Assembly: GCF_004341505.2 (NCBI RefSeq)
Contig: NZ_SLYP02000001.1
Coordinates: 817,001 to 881,000, forward strand
Length of the DNA: 64,000 nucleotides
Source: Sphingomonas sp. JUb134
Lineage (GTDB): Bacteria > Pseudomonadota > Alphaproteobacteria > Sphingomonadales > Sphingomonadaceae
Reading direction: 5' to 3'
Shown in pieces: positions 8,526 through 16,876 of this stretch; within the stretch, counting starts at the first letter, position 1, and each line of letters starts with the position of its first letter. The notes under the pieces are model-generated. The model searched no databases. It was not told the origin of the DNA and saw only the letters and a program-made list of their open reading frames with translations. A program made the position numbers and the translations under genes.

Positions 8526-9437
8526 CTATTCGCTGGACGAATGGCAGGCGGTGCCCAGCCGGTCGGCGAGCCAGGCGACCGCCGGATCCTGTGCGCTGCG
8601 CTCGTGCCAGAGGAGGGTGTAGTGGAGGGTGCCGACTTCGGCCGGGGCGTGCCGCAGCGCGAGGCCGTGGACGCGGGCAAAGGTGCGCGCTGCCCGGAGC
8701 GGCAGCATCATGAGGAGGTCGCTGCCGGCGATCACCCCGGCCGCGGCGTGGAAATAGGGGATGCGGGCGCTGACCTTGCGCGCCCGCGCGACCTCGCCCA
8801 GCACATGGTCCAGCCGTTCCACCTCGGCATCGCTGACGGTGATGCCGAGGTGGGCGCAGCCGAGCAGCTGGTCCAGGGTCAGCGCGGCATCGCCGGTCGC
8901 GAGCGGATGCTCCGGCCGCATCAGGCAGGCGAAGCTGTCGGTGAACAGCGCCCGCCCGTGCAGCTGCGCGGGGTTATAGTCGAGGCCGGAGACGGCGAGG
9001 TCGATGTCGCCCGCGGCCAGCGCCGCCGCGGGCTCGAACGGCAGCGGCACGATGTCGATCGCGGCTTCGGGCGCGGCCTTCAGGATCGCCGGCAGCGCCG
9101 GAGTGATCGCCGTCATCACGCCGAAGTCGGTGGCGGCGATGCGGAAGCGCCGTCGCAGCGAGGCCGGCTGGAATTCCGGCGACTCGATCAGGACGGCGGC
9201 CGACTCCAGCCAGTTGCTGACCGGCTCCAGCAGCGCGTCGCCCCGCGCGGTGCGGCACATGCGGTTGCCGACGCGGACCAGCAGCGGATCGCCGATCGCG
9301 CTGCGCAACTGGGCAAGCGAGCGGCTGACCGTCGGCTGGCTGAGGCCGAGCTTGCGGGCAGTGGCGGTGACGCTGCACGTCCGCAGCAGCACGGCCAGCA
9401 TGGCCAGGAGGTTGAGGTCGAGCGAGGGGAAGTGCAC
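8526..9437 (-). CDS. LysR-family transcriptional regulator
   Basis: 303 residues from GTG 9437, the only start codon that precedes the winged helix-turn-helix without running into map. The DNA-binding domain is at about residues 5-62 (LDLNLLAMLAVLLRT, LGLSQPTVSRSLAQLR, GDPLLVR), followed by a LysR substrate-binding domain with FPxxPxx-type core segments (DIVPLPFEP, DLAVSGLD). It starts 8 bases after the map stop, so it may be the third gene of a parD-like/map/lysR transcript, and it precedes the siderophore receptor on the same strand. The effector is unknown; the PCP/NodD-like branch is possible. Confidence 0.85.
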   Translation of the reverse strand: MHFPSLDLNLLAMLAVLLRTCSVTATARKLGLSQPTVSRSLAQLRSAIGDPLLVRVGNRMCRTARGDALLEPVSNWLESAAVLIESPEFQPASLRRRFRIAATDFGVMTAITPALPAILKAAPEAAIDIVPLPFEPAAALAAGDIDLAVSGLDYNPAQLHGRALFTDSFACLMRPEHPLATGDAALTLDQLLGCAHLGITVSDAEVERLDHVLGEVARARKVSARIPYFHAAAGVIAGSDLLMMLPLRAARTFARVHGLALRHAPAEVGTLHYTLLWHERSAQDPAVAWLADRLGTACHSSSE

Positions 9438-9445
9438 AACCCCCG

Positions 9446-10261
9446 TTATTGCGAACGCCTGTCGATAGCAACAGGGGCGTCTCCTCGCCGGCTGCCGGTG
9501 CCGGCCGTCTCGTCGGTGCGCAGCGTCAGCACCTCGACGCCGGTGCGCGTCACCGCGACCGTGTGCTCGAACTGGGCGGAGAGGCGGCCGTCCTCGGTGA
9601 CGACGGTCCAGCCGTCGTCGGCGGTGGCGACGCGGCGGCTGCCCTGGTTGAGCATCGGCTCGACGGTGAAGGTCATGCCTTCGCGCAGCTTGGGGCCGGT
9701 GCCGGGGCGGCCGTGGTTGAGGACGGAGGGTTCCTCGTGCATCTCGCGCCCGATGCCGTGGCCGCAATATTCGCGCACGACCGAATAGCCGTTCTTCTTG
9801 GCATGGCGCTCGATCGCGGCGCCGACATCGCCCAGGTGCCCGCCGGGGCGGACCTGGCGGATGCCCTCCCACATCGCCTCCTGCGCGACGCGCACCAGCC
9901 GGCGCGCGGCCGGATTGACGGTGCCGACCATGTAGGTCTTGCTGGAATCGGCGATGAAGCCGTTCTTCTCCAGCGTAATGTCGAGGTTGATGATGTCGCC
10001 GTCGCGGATGATGTCCTGCGCGCTCGGCACGCCGTGGCAGACCACCTCGTTGATCGAGCAGTTGAGGACGTACTGGAACCCGTACTGGCCCTTGCTGGCG
10101 GGGCGGGCGGCGAGGTCGTCGGTGATGAAGCGCTCCACCAGGTCGTTGACCTGGAGGGTCGACATGCCGGCGAGGTCCTGGGCGTCGAGCATCTCGAACA
10201 CCGAGGCGAGCAGCCTGCCCGAGATGCGCATCAGCGCGAGTTCTTCCGGGGTCTTCACCAT
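9446..10261 (-). CDS. map: Type I methionine aminopeptidase
   Basis: Removes the initiator methionine from nascent proteins. 271 residues from ATG 10261 (MVKTPEELALMR), the usual length; a longer frame upstream overlaps the neighbouring gene in another frame and is not needed. Metal-ligand motifs are present: NLDITLEKNGFIADSS (two Asp), GHGIGREMHEEP (His, His), FTVEPM (Glu) and the final Glu in SAQFEHTVAVT. The upstream ParD-like gene stops one base before this start, so the two are translated from one transcript. A short non-conserved tail follows the catalytic core. Confidence 0.95.
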   Translation of the reverse strand: MVKTPEELALMRISGRLLASVFEMLDAQDLAGMSTLQVNDLVERFITDDLAARPASKGQYGFQYVLNCSINEVVCHGVPSAQDIIRDGDIINLDITLEKNGFIADSSKTYMVGTVNPAARRLVRVAQEAMWEGIRQVRPGGHLGDVGAAIERHAKKNGYSVVREYCGHGIGREMHEEPSVLNHGRPGTGPKLREGMTFTVEPMLNQGSRRVATADDGWTVVTEDGRLSAQFEHTVAVTRTGVEVLTLRTDETAGTGSRRGDAPVAIDRRSQ

Positions 10262-10262
10262 C

Positions 10263-10472
10263 TCAGGCGGCCGCGGCGTGGGTGGGCGGCAGGTCGACGG
10301 CGGCGGCAAGCTCGGCCTTCACGATGTCGCTGAAGGAGAGGGTGGGATTGGCTTCGGCGAGCATGCCGATCTTCATCCAGAACTCGGCCTGGGCGTTGAT
10401 CGAGCGACACATCACGGTGCTGGCGCGGCGCACCTCTGCATGGAGGTGGTCGTCGATCTTCACGATGCCCAT
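10263..10472 (-). CDS. ParD-like small protein co-transcribed with map
   Basis: 69 residues, MGIVKIDDHLHAEVRRAS followed by INAQAEFWMKIGMLAEANPTLSF. This matches what I know of the ParD-like family (related to antitoxins of the ribbon-helix-helix type): an N-terminal beta strand and two helices. No ParE-like toxin gene is adjacent; the partner is the methionine aminopeptidase, whose start is one base after this stop. Two direct heptamer repeats upstream could be an autoregulatory operator. Whether it acts as an antitoxin, a repressor or a map modulator is unknown. Confidence 0.75.
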   Translation of the reverse strand: MGIVKIDDHLHAEVRRASTVMCRSINAQAEFWMKIGMLAEANPTLSFSDIVKAELAAAVDLPPTHAAAA

Positions 10473-10504
10473 TGGAGGTCCTTGTGCAGGCGGGATATGC
10501 GAAG

Positions 10505-10522
10505 CGTATATGGATCGTATAT
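10505..10522. promoter_or_regulatory. Direct repeats upstream of the ParD-like gene
   Basis: CGTATAT occurs at 10505-10511 and again at 10516-10522, 11 bases apart (one helical turn), with a related inverted half-site GATATGC just to the left. Ribbon-helix-helix proteins commonly bind such phased short repeats. An autoregulatory role is inference. Confidence 0.4.
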
Positions 10523-10588
10523 CGGCCGGTCAACTAGAGGGCAGCCGCGCGCTGGCATGCGCTGCGGCTTTGCGGTAGCGCCGGGACC

Positions 10589-11128
10589 ATGAAGCAGCCG
10601 CACATCGTCGCCATCGGCGGAACGCTCCGCGCCAGCTCCGGCACCGCCCGCGCGCTGGAGATCGCGCTCGCCCAGGCCGAGAGCCACGGCGCGCGCACCA
10701 CCTTGCTGACCGGGGCCGCGATCGACTTTCCCAACTACGAGCCCGAAAGCGCGCTGGAGAATCCGGTGATCGCGGCGTTCCTGGCGACGCTGCGCGATGC
10801 GGACGGGATCGTGATCGGATCGCCGGGATATCACGGCACGCTGTCGGGGCTGGTCAAGAACGCGCTCGACCATGTCGAGCTGATGCGCAGCGACGATCGC
10901 GTCTATTTCGACGGGCTGCCGGTGGGGATCATCGCGACGGCGGCGGGCTGGCAGGCGGCGGTGGCGACGCTGGGCACGCTGCGCACGGTGGCGCACGCGC
11001 TGCGCGGCTGGCCGACGCCGATGGGGGTTGCGATCAACACGCTGGCGAGTCCTAATGCGATCCACGAGGCCGAGCCGCAGATCGCGACCATGGTGGGGCA
11101 GATCATGGGCTTCGTCGGGCGCGGCTGA
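10589..11128 (+). CDS. NAD(P)H-dependent FMN reductase
   Basis: 179-residue flavodoxin-fold protein. The N-terminal GGTLRASSGTARALEIAL is the phosphate-binding loop for FMN, and GSPGYHGTLSGLVKNALDHVE is the signature of the NADPH-dependent FMN reductase family (SsuE/ArsH/chromate-reductase relatives). The length is normal. It is divergent from the ParD-like gene with 116 bases between starts. It probably supplies reduced flavin or reduces quinones or metals in the cytoplasm; the true substrate cannot be told. Confidence 0.87.
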   Translation: MKQPHIVAIGGTLRASSGTARALEIALAQAESHGARTTLLTGAAIDFPNYEPESALENPVIAAFLATLRDADGIVIGSPGYHGTLSGLVKNALDHVELMRSDDRVYFDGLPVGIIATAAGWQAAVATLGTLRTVAHALRGWPTPMGVAINTLASPNAIHEAEPQIATMVGQIMGFVGRG

Positions 11129-11208
11129 GGCAGCGCTTCACGTACATCGACACGACATTCGCAAGGCAGGACGTACCGACACAGCAGTTCCCGGCAAGGA
11201 GACAGGCG

Positions 11209-12435
11209 ATGGTGGAGAGCGTGGTGACGCGAAGAGGGTTGCTCCAGGCCGGGGGAGGCGTGGCTGCCGCCTCGCTGGTCGCCGCCGCAGGTCCGGCGAC
11301 CACGCTTGTCCAGGGGAGCGGCGGCGCACGGCTGGCGGGACAGCCGCTGCCGGGCGGGGCGAAGCTGCCCGCGACTCCTCCGGCGCGCAAGGCCGCCGAC
11401 AGCGTCGGCTTCGCGATCGTGGGGCTGGGCGGCTATGCGCTCAACCAGATGATGCCGCGCTTTCCGCAAGCGAAGCGGGCGCATGTCGCGGCGATCGTTT
11501 CGGGCAATCCGGAGAAGCTGCGCCAGGTGGGCGACGCCTATGGCGTGCCCGCCGACGCGCGCTATTCCTATGACGACTTCGCCAGGGTCGCGGCCGACAA
11601 GCGGATCGAGGCGGTCTATGTCGTGCTGCCGACCGGCCTGCATGCCGAATGGGTGATCCGCGCCTTTGCCGCGGGCAAGCATGTGCTGTGCGAAAAGCCG
11701 ATGGCGCTTTCGAGCGCGGAGTGCGAGCGGATGATCGCGGCGGGTAAGCGCGCCAACCGCAAGCTGATGATCGCCTATCGATCGCATTTCGAGCCGTACA
11801 ACGTCGAGGCGATGCGGCTGATGCGGCAAAAGGCGGTGGGCACCATCCGGCTGCTGCGCACCGAACAATCCTATCGCATGGGACCGACGAGCCCGGCCGA
11901 GAACTGGCGGGCGAGCCGGGCGCTGGCGGGCGGCGGGCCGCTGGAGGACTACGGCATCTATGGCCTGCAGTCGGCGCTCTACCTGACCGGCGAGATGCCG
12001 GAGAGCATCAGCGCCACGACCTTCCGCCCCTCAGGCGACCCGCGCTTCGCGGAGATCCTGGCGCATGTGTCGTCGCAATGGCGCTTCCCGTCGGGGGCGG
12101 TCGCGCAGCTGGTGACGTCCTATGACTCGGCCGGCATCAACTTCGCCGAGGTGCGCGGCACCGAGGGCGTGCTGAAGATGGACCCGGCGACCAGCTATTC
12201 GGGCCAGAAGATGTGGACCGAGGGGCGCGGGGGACGCGAGTTCTCCCCTGGCGACCCGGAGGTGCAGTTTGCGGGGCAGCTCGACCATTTCACCGATGCC
12301 ATCCGCACCGGCTCGCCGATCCGGACGCCGGGGGAAATGGGGCTGCGCGATCTTCGCCTGATGGAGGCGATCTACGCATCGGCCGAGCGCGGCCAGACGG
12401 TGAAGCTGGCGCCCGACGGACGCATGCGGGGCTGA
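11209..12435 (+). CDS. Gfo/Idh/MocA oxidoreductase, glucose-fructose oxidoreductase-like
   Basis: 408 residues. A twin-arginine signal (TRRGLLQAGGGVAAASLVAAAG) implies Tat export with the cofactor already bound. The Rossmann segment FAIVGLGGYALNQMMPRF and the LCEKPMAL motif are followed by a C-terminal sheet domain with RALAGGGPLEDYGIYGLQSALYL. The whole layout matches Zymomonas glucose-fructose oxidoreductase as I remember it (GLGKYALNQ, CEKPMA, LAGGGSLMDIGIYGLN), a periplasmic enzyme with tightly bound NADP. The substrate is likely a sugar, but is unproven. It lies 80 bases after the FMN reductase gene. Confidence 0.88.
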   Translation: MVESVVTRRGLLQAGGGVAAASLVAAAGPATTLVQGSGGARLAGQPLPGGAKLPATPPARKAADSVGFAIVGLGGYALNQMMPRFPQAKRAHVAAIVSGNPEKLRQVGDAYGVPADARYSYDDFARVAADKRIEAVYVVLPTGLHAEWVIRAFAAGKHVLCEKPMALSSAECERMIAAGKRANRKLMIAYRSHFEPYNVEAMRLMRQKAVGTIRLLRTEQSYRMGPTSPAENWRASRALAGGGPLEDYGIYGLQSALYLTGEMPESISATTFRPSGDPRFAEILAHVSSQWRFPSGAVAQLVTSYDSAGINFAEVRGTEGVLKMDPATSYSGQKMWTEGRGGREFSPGDPEVQFAGQLDHFTDAIRTGSPIRTPGEMGLRDLRLMEAIYASAERGQTVKLAPDGRMRG

Positions 12436-12487
12436 TCGGCCGTCCGGGCCGCCGGGTGCTGCCGGCGGCCCGGGGTCCGCGCCCGGA

Positions 12488-12928
12488 TCAACTGGTGGAC
12501 CGTGCCGGGGGCAGCCGGTCCAGCTCGGCATCGAGGACGGGCCGGTCCTCGCCCGCTGCGAGCGCGAGGTGGCGGCTGGTGTCGCCGACCCGTGCGGCGA
12601 CGTCGCGCGCAATCGCGTCGCGATTGGTGCTGCACCAGCCTGGGCGGCTGCCGCTCGCCACGTCGTTGCGGACGAAGCTGCGCGAGAAGGAGGCGTCCTG
12701 CCCGCGCGTGGCGGCGCGATCGACCGAGAGGTGCGCGGTCCAGGCGCAGCGTAGTGTCGAAGGACGCCCGCCCGGGGCGACCGTGCCCAGCTGGCGGTGC
12801 TCGACCTGGACCGTGCCGCGATAGTCGGCCTGCACCGGGCCGGAGGGGTGCTGGACGGTGACCTGATGCGCGCCCGCCGGGGTGGCGGTGGCGGCGGCGA
12901 GGAGCATCGCTCCGATTGCTAGAGACAT
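12488..12928 (-). CDS. Hypothetical secreted protein
   Basis: 146 residues with an N-terminal signal peptide (LAIGAMLLAAATATPAGAHQ). The mature part is polar, with the segments VTVQHPSGPVQADYRGTVQVEHRQLG and LRCAWTAHLSVDRAA and only two cysteines (CAW, WCST), which could form a disulfide. I do not recognise the family; small periplasmic proteins of this kind are common in sphingomonads. It is convergent with the oxidoreductase gene. Confidence 0.65.
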   Translation of the reverse strand: MSLAIGAMLLAAATATPAGAHQVTVQHPSGPVQADYRGTVQVEHRQLGTVAPGGRPSTLRCAWTAHLSVDRAATRGQDASFSRSFVRNDVASGSRPGWCSTNRDAIARDVAARVGDTSRHLALAAGEDRPVLDAELDRLPPARSTS

Positions 12929-13025
12929 GATGAGACTTCCGGATCGTCTGAATGGGGCCGGGGGCGGGCGCTGGCTGCTGCCATCGCCCGCGGGCCGCCG
13001 GCGGGGGTGGATGCGGCGGGCCCGA

Positions 13026-13199
13026 TCAGGCGGGCTGCGGCCGGCGGCTCATGGCGTGCAGCCGATCCTTCACACGCAGGCGCAGCCGCTTCAGCCGCAG
13101 CAGGTTCAGCGTGTCGGGGGTGCGCCGCTTCGTTTCGGCGCGGATCTGCTCGTCGAGCCGCTGGTGCAGCTGGGTGAGTCTGTAGACGAAGGTGTTCAA
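13026..13199 (-). CDS. YdcH/DUF465-family small protein
   Basis: 57 residues from TTG 13199, chosen because GGAGAGAGG sits just upstream and the family domain starts at once (NTFVYRLTQLHQRLDEQIRAE, then LRLKRLRLRVKDRLHAM). DUF465/YdcH proteins are short, highly charged helical hairpins of about 60-80 residues with no firm function. An in-frame extension upstream exists but is not conserved-looking. About 83 bases upstream of the start is a structured RNA element shared with the Bax-inhibitor gene at 35.4 kb, so the gene is probably controlled by its leader. Confidence 0.75.
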   Translation of the reverse strand: MNTFVYRLTQLHQRLDEQIRAETKRRTPDTLNLLRLKRLRLRVKDRLHAMSRRPQPA

Positions 13200-13281
13200 A
13201 GCCTCTCTCCAATCCGAGATTGAAAGATCGGATGATCGGCGATGAAAGGGGGCAGGAAGCCAGGCCAACATCGAGATCACC

Positions 13282-13342
13282 CGATGCGGTCCGACATCAC
13301 GTTCCTCTGAAAAGGAGGAGCGCCAGAGGGGCCCGGCCCGCA
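13282..13342 (-). ncRNA. ybhL-type structured leader ahead of the YdcH gene
   Basis: Read on the minus strand, the 5' arm TGCGGGCCG pairs with the 3' arm CGGACCGCA except for one central mismatch. A conserved GGGCCCCTCTGGCG follows the 5' arm, then a hairpin (CCTC, loop, GAGG), then the conserved CGTGATGT. The second copy (35514-35572) has the same outer stem and conserved blocks but a different central hairpin (GGCTG, loop, CAGCC), i.e. structure kept with sequence changed. It starts about 80 bases upstream of the start codon in both cases. The second copy precedes a ybhL-family gene, which is where the alphaproteobacterial 'ybhL' leader motif is known. Confidence 0.6.
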
Positions 13343-13604
13343 CTCTCAAGCTAGGGTGCGGTGCGCCTCCGTCAAGGCACTTGCGTGTAACAAAGTGGGT
13401 CTGGTTGACAAAGCCGGCCGGCGGGATCACCCTTCGTCCATGTCCGCACAGGCGACATATCAGCGCTTCCGCGACCACGCCGGCCAACTCGCCGCGCGCG
13501 CGTAGCCGGGTTCGGCGGCGTGCCGCCCGGGCCCGGGACTTATTCGATCCGATCTTCGGGCCGCGCCCTGCGCGCCCGGTTCTCGAGTAAGCGGAACCCC
13601 TGTC
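13343..13604. other. Intergenic stretch without a supported gene
   Basis: Apart from the leader just before it, this gap holds no ORF with protein-like composition. A TTGACA-like hexamer near 13408 could be part of a promoter for the small membrane protein at 13605, but no convincing -10 follows. Nothing else is seen. Confidence 0.4.
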
Positions 13605-13889
13605 ATGACCGAAGCAGTTTCGATGACCCCGGCGCGCCGTCCGGTGCCGGATGCGTCGCAGATCCACGCCGAGCCCGCGCCGCGCGAGCTGGTGATGCGG
13701 CCGGAGCATTTCTTTTCCAACACCTTCCACCTGGAGATGGAGGGCACCGACGCCGGCCGCGAGGAGGCGCTCGCCTCGTTCCGCGCCGCCCCGACGCGCG
13801 ACGAACCGGGCGCGCTGAGCCTGGTGCTGATGATCCTGCTGATCGGGGTGCCGGCGCTCGTGGCGCTGGCGCTGTTCTCGGCAGCATAG
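13605..13889 (+). CDS. Small hypothetical protein with C-terminal membrane anchor
   Basis: 94 residues. The first 70 are polar (MRPEHFFSNTFHLEMEGTD, FRAAPTRDEPG) and the last 24 form one hydrophobic helix (LSLVLMILLIGVPALVALALF), so it is probably tail-anchored in the inner membrane. The family is not recognised. The next gene starts 73 bases downstream and is also a small membrane protein. Confidence 0.6.
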   Translation: MTEAVSMTPARRPVPDASQIHAEPAPRELVMRPEHFFSNTFHLEMEGTDAGREEALASFRAAPTRDEPGALSLVLMILLIGVPALVALALFSAA

Positions 13890-13962
13890 CCCCGCGCCTC
13901 CCGCCGGTCGGGCGGGAGGCGGCCGGTGGCCGCCAGGCGTTGACCTCGTGCGAGGAGCGCCC

Positions 13963-14310
13963 GTGCCGACCGGGCTGAAGGCGCTGCTGCTGGTGGTCGC
14001 AAGCGCGCTCTGCTGGCTCGGTGCGTGCCGGCTGGCAGGGGTGCGCGAGCCATGGGACGCTGAAGCCTATTGGCGGCTGTGGGTGCCCGCGTCGCTTGCG
14101 CTGTCGGCGGTCGCCGGATGGTTCTGGCGGAAGCCGGGGTGGCCGGCCGGCGTGCTGATCACCTTTGGCCAGCTGCCGGTGCTGTGGATCGGAAACGGGG
14201 AGAGCGGCGGGCTCTGGGTCGCCGGGATGCTGATCCTGGGGGTGCTGGCGCTGCCGGCGGCGGCGGTTTCGGCGCTAGCGGCTCGGCTTAGGCGCGGAAC
14301 GCCGCGCTAG
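13963..14310 (+). CDS. Hypothetical membrane protein
   Basis: 115 residues from GTG 13963, preferred over GTG 13948 because GAGGAG sits 5-6 bases upstream. Four hydrophobic helices can be drawn (ALLLVVASALCWLGA, WVPASLALSAVAGWFW, AGVLITFGQLPVLWIG, WVAGMLILGVLALPAAAVSA) with a basic C-terminus. The family is not recognised; an inner-membrane location is the only inference. Confidence 0.6.
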   Translation: MPTGLKALLLVVASALCWLGACRLAGVREPWDAEAYWRLWVPASLALSAVAGWFWRKPGWPAGVLITFGQLPVLWIGNGESGGLWVAGMLILGVLALPAAAVSALAARLRRGTPR

Positions 14311-14463
14311 GGCGATCCTGCTTGCGTCGAGCGGGGTTTGCGATCAGCTTTGCGGAGAAGGCGTTCCTGCGCCGAGGCACGGAACGTCGCGCTTTGAGGG
14401 AGGCGGCCGAATGCACGTCAGCATCGCAAAGGCAGGTGAGTCCGCGAACCGGGGAGGGGTGCA

Positions 14464-15126
14464 GTGATCGCGCCCGTGATCGCCGCGCTGCTGCTGGGGC
14501 AGACCCAGGTTCCGCAGGAAAGCGCGCCGTCGCTCGCCTCGGCATCCCCGAACCTCGCCGGCGAGACCGCACGCCCGGCGCGTGCGCGGACGGCGGCGGA
14601 CCCGGCCTCGCTGGCGGAGATGCAGGCGTTCGGGCGCTGTGCGGCGCGACGCGCGCCCGCCAAGGCGGCGGCGCTGCTGCAGATGGACTATACGACGCCG
14701 CAATATCAGCAGGCGCTCCGGAAGCTCGCCTTGTCCAACGCCAGCTGCTCGCCCGGAAAACAGGGCCGGTTCGCCGGGGTGCTGTTCGCGGGCGCGGTCG
14801 CGGAGGAGTTGCTGTCGCATGCCGGCAACCTGCCGGAGGCGCTTGCCTATGACCCGGCCAAGACGGCGGTGAAAACGCTGGGCGAGACCGACCGGACGGC
14901 CAACTGCGTCGCGCGCACCGCCTCCCGCGAGGTCGCGGCGCTGTTCGCGACGCCGGTTGCGAGCGAGGCGGAACGCGCGGCGATCCGCACCCTCACGCCG
15001 GTGGTGGAGACGTGCATGGCGAAAGGGCAGACGGCGCGCTTCAACTATCCGGGTCTGCGGGCGATCCTGGCCACCGCCTCCTATCGCATCGTCGAGGCGG
15101 GCCGGGCCTCGGCAGCCGCAGGCTAG
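14464..15126 (+). CDS. Hypothetical exported protein
   Basis: 220 residues from GTG 14464, with a good GGGGAGGGG ribosome site upstream. A short hydrophobic N-terminus (IAPVIAALLLGQTQ) suggests export. Four cysteines (GRCAAR, ASCSPG, ANCVAR, ETCMAK) are spaced so that two disulfides are possible, which fits a periplasmic protein. The family is not recognised. It is convergent with the CorA-like gene, with 28 bases between stops. Confidence 0.6.
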   Translation: MIAPVIAALLLGQTQVPQESAPSLASASPNLAGETARPARARTAADPASLAEMQAFGRCAARRAPAKAAALLQMDYTTPQYQQALRKLALSNASCSPGKQGRFAGVLFAGAVAEELLSHAGNLPEALAYDPAKTAVKTLGETDRTANCVARTASREVAALFATPVASEAERAAIRTLTPVVETCMAKGQTARFNYPGLRAILATASYRIVEAGRASAAAG

Positions 15127-15154
15127 CCCGAGAGGGCGGACGGCGGCGTCGCTC

Positions 15155-16114
15155 CTAGCTTGCGCGGTTCAGCCAGTGGCGGTGGACGAACCAGCCGGTG
15201 ATGCCGGCAGCGAGCAGAACGCAGACGCCGATCACGCCGGCAAAGGCCCAGGGTTCGTGGGCGAAGGGGATCCCCTCGACGTTCATGCCGAGCAGGCCCG
15301 TCAGGAAGGTCAGCGGCAGGAACACCATCGCGACGATCGCGATCTGGAGCGAGCGCTGGTCGATCTGTTCGGCGCGCAGATCGGTGAGCGTCTCGTGGAT
15401 CAGCGCGGCGCGCTCGCGGATCGCCTCCAGCTCCTCCGCCATGCGCGCGGCCTGGTCGGCGGCGGCGGCGATGTGGAGGCGGTCGTCGGCACCGAGCCAG
15501 TCGCCGGGCAGCGCCGAGAGCTTTTCGAGCGCGGCGCGCTGCGGGCTGAGGAAGCGGCGATAGCCGATCGCCTGGATGCGGGCGCGGCTGACGATGCGGC
15601 GCAGCTCGAACACACGGTCGGCGCTCAGTTCCCCCTCGCAGTCGTCGAGCGTGTCGCCGAGGTCGGCGACGAGCGGGTCGAGCTCGCCCGTGATCTCCTC
15701 GGCAAAGGCGACGATCAGGTCGCCCGGATCGGCGACCTGGGCCTGTTCGACCTCTTCGCGGACCGCGGGCATCGCGGTTAGGCGGTGGCGGGTGACCGAA
15801 AACACGCGGCCCGCGGCGGCATAGAGGCGCACCGAGGCGAGCGGATCGGAGGTGGCGAGATCGTCGGGCGAAAGGCCGCGCAGGTTGACGAAGGCGCCGT
15901 TCTCGATCGCGGTGCAGCGCGGGCGCGTCTCGACCGCGACCAGCGGGTCGACGACCCAGGCGGGGAGGCCGGCGACGCCCTCCAGCCAGGGGCGCAGCGC
16001 CGGCTCCTCGCCATGGAGGTGGATCCACACCAGCGCGCCGTCCGCGGTGACGGCATCCTCCAGGGAGATGGTGCGGGCCGTGCCGTCCTTCACCTGCATC
16101 GCAAAGCCGTTCAA
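15155..16114 (-). CDS. CorA/ZntB-like divalent-cation transporter
   Basis: 319 residues. A soluble N-terminal domain is followed by a long helix and two C-terminal membrane helices (IVAMVFLPLTFLTGLLGMN and WAFAGVIGVCVLLAAGITGWFV). The GMN signature that ends the first helix is present, which identifies the CorA superfamily; the YGMNVEG-type loop (GMNVEGIPF) is the form seen in ZntB. It mediates Mg2+, Zn2+ or similar transport. The start is a TTG that overlaps the stop of the upstream siroheme gene (TTGA); ATG 16099 is an alternative. Confidence 0.87.
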   Translation of the reverse strand: MNGFAMQVKDGTARTISLEDAVTADGALVWIHLHGEEPALRPWLEGVAGLPAWVVDPLVAVETRPRCTAIENGAFVNLRGLSPDDLATSDPLASVRLYAAAGRVFSVTRHRLTAMPAVREEVEQAQVADPGDLIVAFAEEITGELDPLVADLGDTLDDCEGELSADRVFELRRIVSRARIQAIGYRRFLSPQRAALEKLSALPGDWLGADDRLHIAAAADQAARMAEELEAIRERAALIHETLTDLRAEQIDQRSLQIAIVAMVFLPLTFLTGLLGMNVEGIPFAHEPWAFAGVIGVCVLLAAGITGWFVHRHWLNRAS

Positions 16115-16875
16115 CGCAGCATCTCCAGCAGGATCGTGAGGCCCGGGGCGTCGGGCGGGGGGGTGTCGCCGGCGATGCGATCGGCATCGGCGCGGGCGCG
16201 GTCGAGGATGGCGGCAGGCACGTCAGGGGCGTGGACCAGCCGGTCGGCGCGGGCGAGCAGGCGGGCTTCGCGCAGGGTGAGGTCGTCGGGGTCGGGCGAG
16301 CGCAGGGTGATGCGGACGTGTTCGGACGGCGGGGCCTCGGCGGTGTCGAGCCAGCGGGCGACGGCGTCATCATCCTGTGCCGTCAGCGGGTCGAGCGCAC
16401 CGCCTGCGGAGAGCGCCGTGCCGAGCGCGCGGCGGCGGGCATCGCCGTCGGGAAAGCGCTGGCGCAGGGCGGTGCGGGCGGCGTGGAGCTGTTCGGCGAG
16501 GCGGCCGAGACCGGCGGGGAGCAGCGTCTCGAGCCGTTGGCGGACGGCGGCGGCGAGGCCGGCCGAGATGCCGCCGGTGGCGACCGCGACCAGCAGCGGA
16601 TCGCGGTCGACGATCGCGGGCAAGGTGAAGTCGCAGAACTCCGGCCGGTCGACCGCGTTGACCAGGATGCCGCGGGCGCGAAGCGCGGCGATGGCGGCGT
16701 GGGCTTGCGTCTCGTCGGCGAGGGCGACGACGGCGAGGCGGGCGTCGGGGTGATCCCCGACCACCTCCGCCCCGGCGCGTTCGAGCAGGCGGCGCTTGGC
16801 ATCGGCGGCGGGGCCGGTGCCCTTCAGGATCACCGGCCTGCCGGCAAGCCGCAGCAGCACCGGCAGCCCGATCAT
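16111..16875 (-). CDS. Precorrin-2 dehydrogenase/ferrochelatase (SirC/CysG N-terminal type) with a short methyltransferase relic
   Basis: 254 residues from ATG 16875, one base after the lysA stop. Residues 1-150 match the siroheme-synthase N-terminal domain (LPVLLRLAGRPVILKGTGPAADAKRRLL, VNAVDRPEFCDFTLPAIVDR, VATGGISAGLAAAVRQRLE), which oxidises precorrin-2 with NAD and inserts iron. The last 60 residues (VRITLRSPDPDDLTLREARLLARADRLVH) look like the beginning of the uroporphyrinogen methyltransferase domain but stop after one helix-strand unit, and the GAGPG loop is lost. So methylation must be supplied by another gene. Confidence 0.82.
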   Translation of the reverse strand: MIGLPVLLRLAGRPVILKGTGPAADAKRRLLERAGAEVVGDHPDARLAVVALADETQAHAAIAALRARGILVNAVDRPEFCDFTLPAIVDRDPLLVAVATGGISAGLAAAVRQRLETLLPAGLGRLAEQLHAARTALRQRFPDGDARRRALGTALSAGGALDPLTAQDDDAVARWLDTAEAPPSEHVRITLRSPDPDDLTLREARLLARADRLVHAPDVPAAILDRARADADRIAGDTPPPDAPGLTILLEMLR

Positions 16876-16876
16876 G

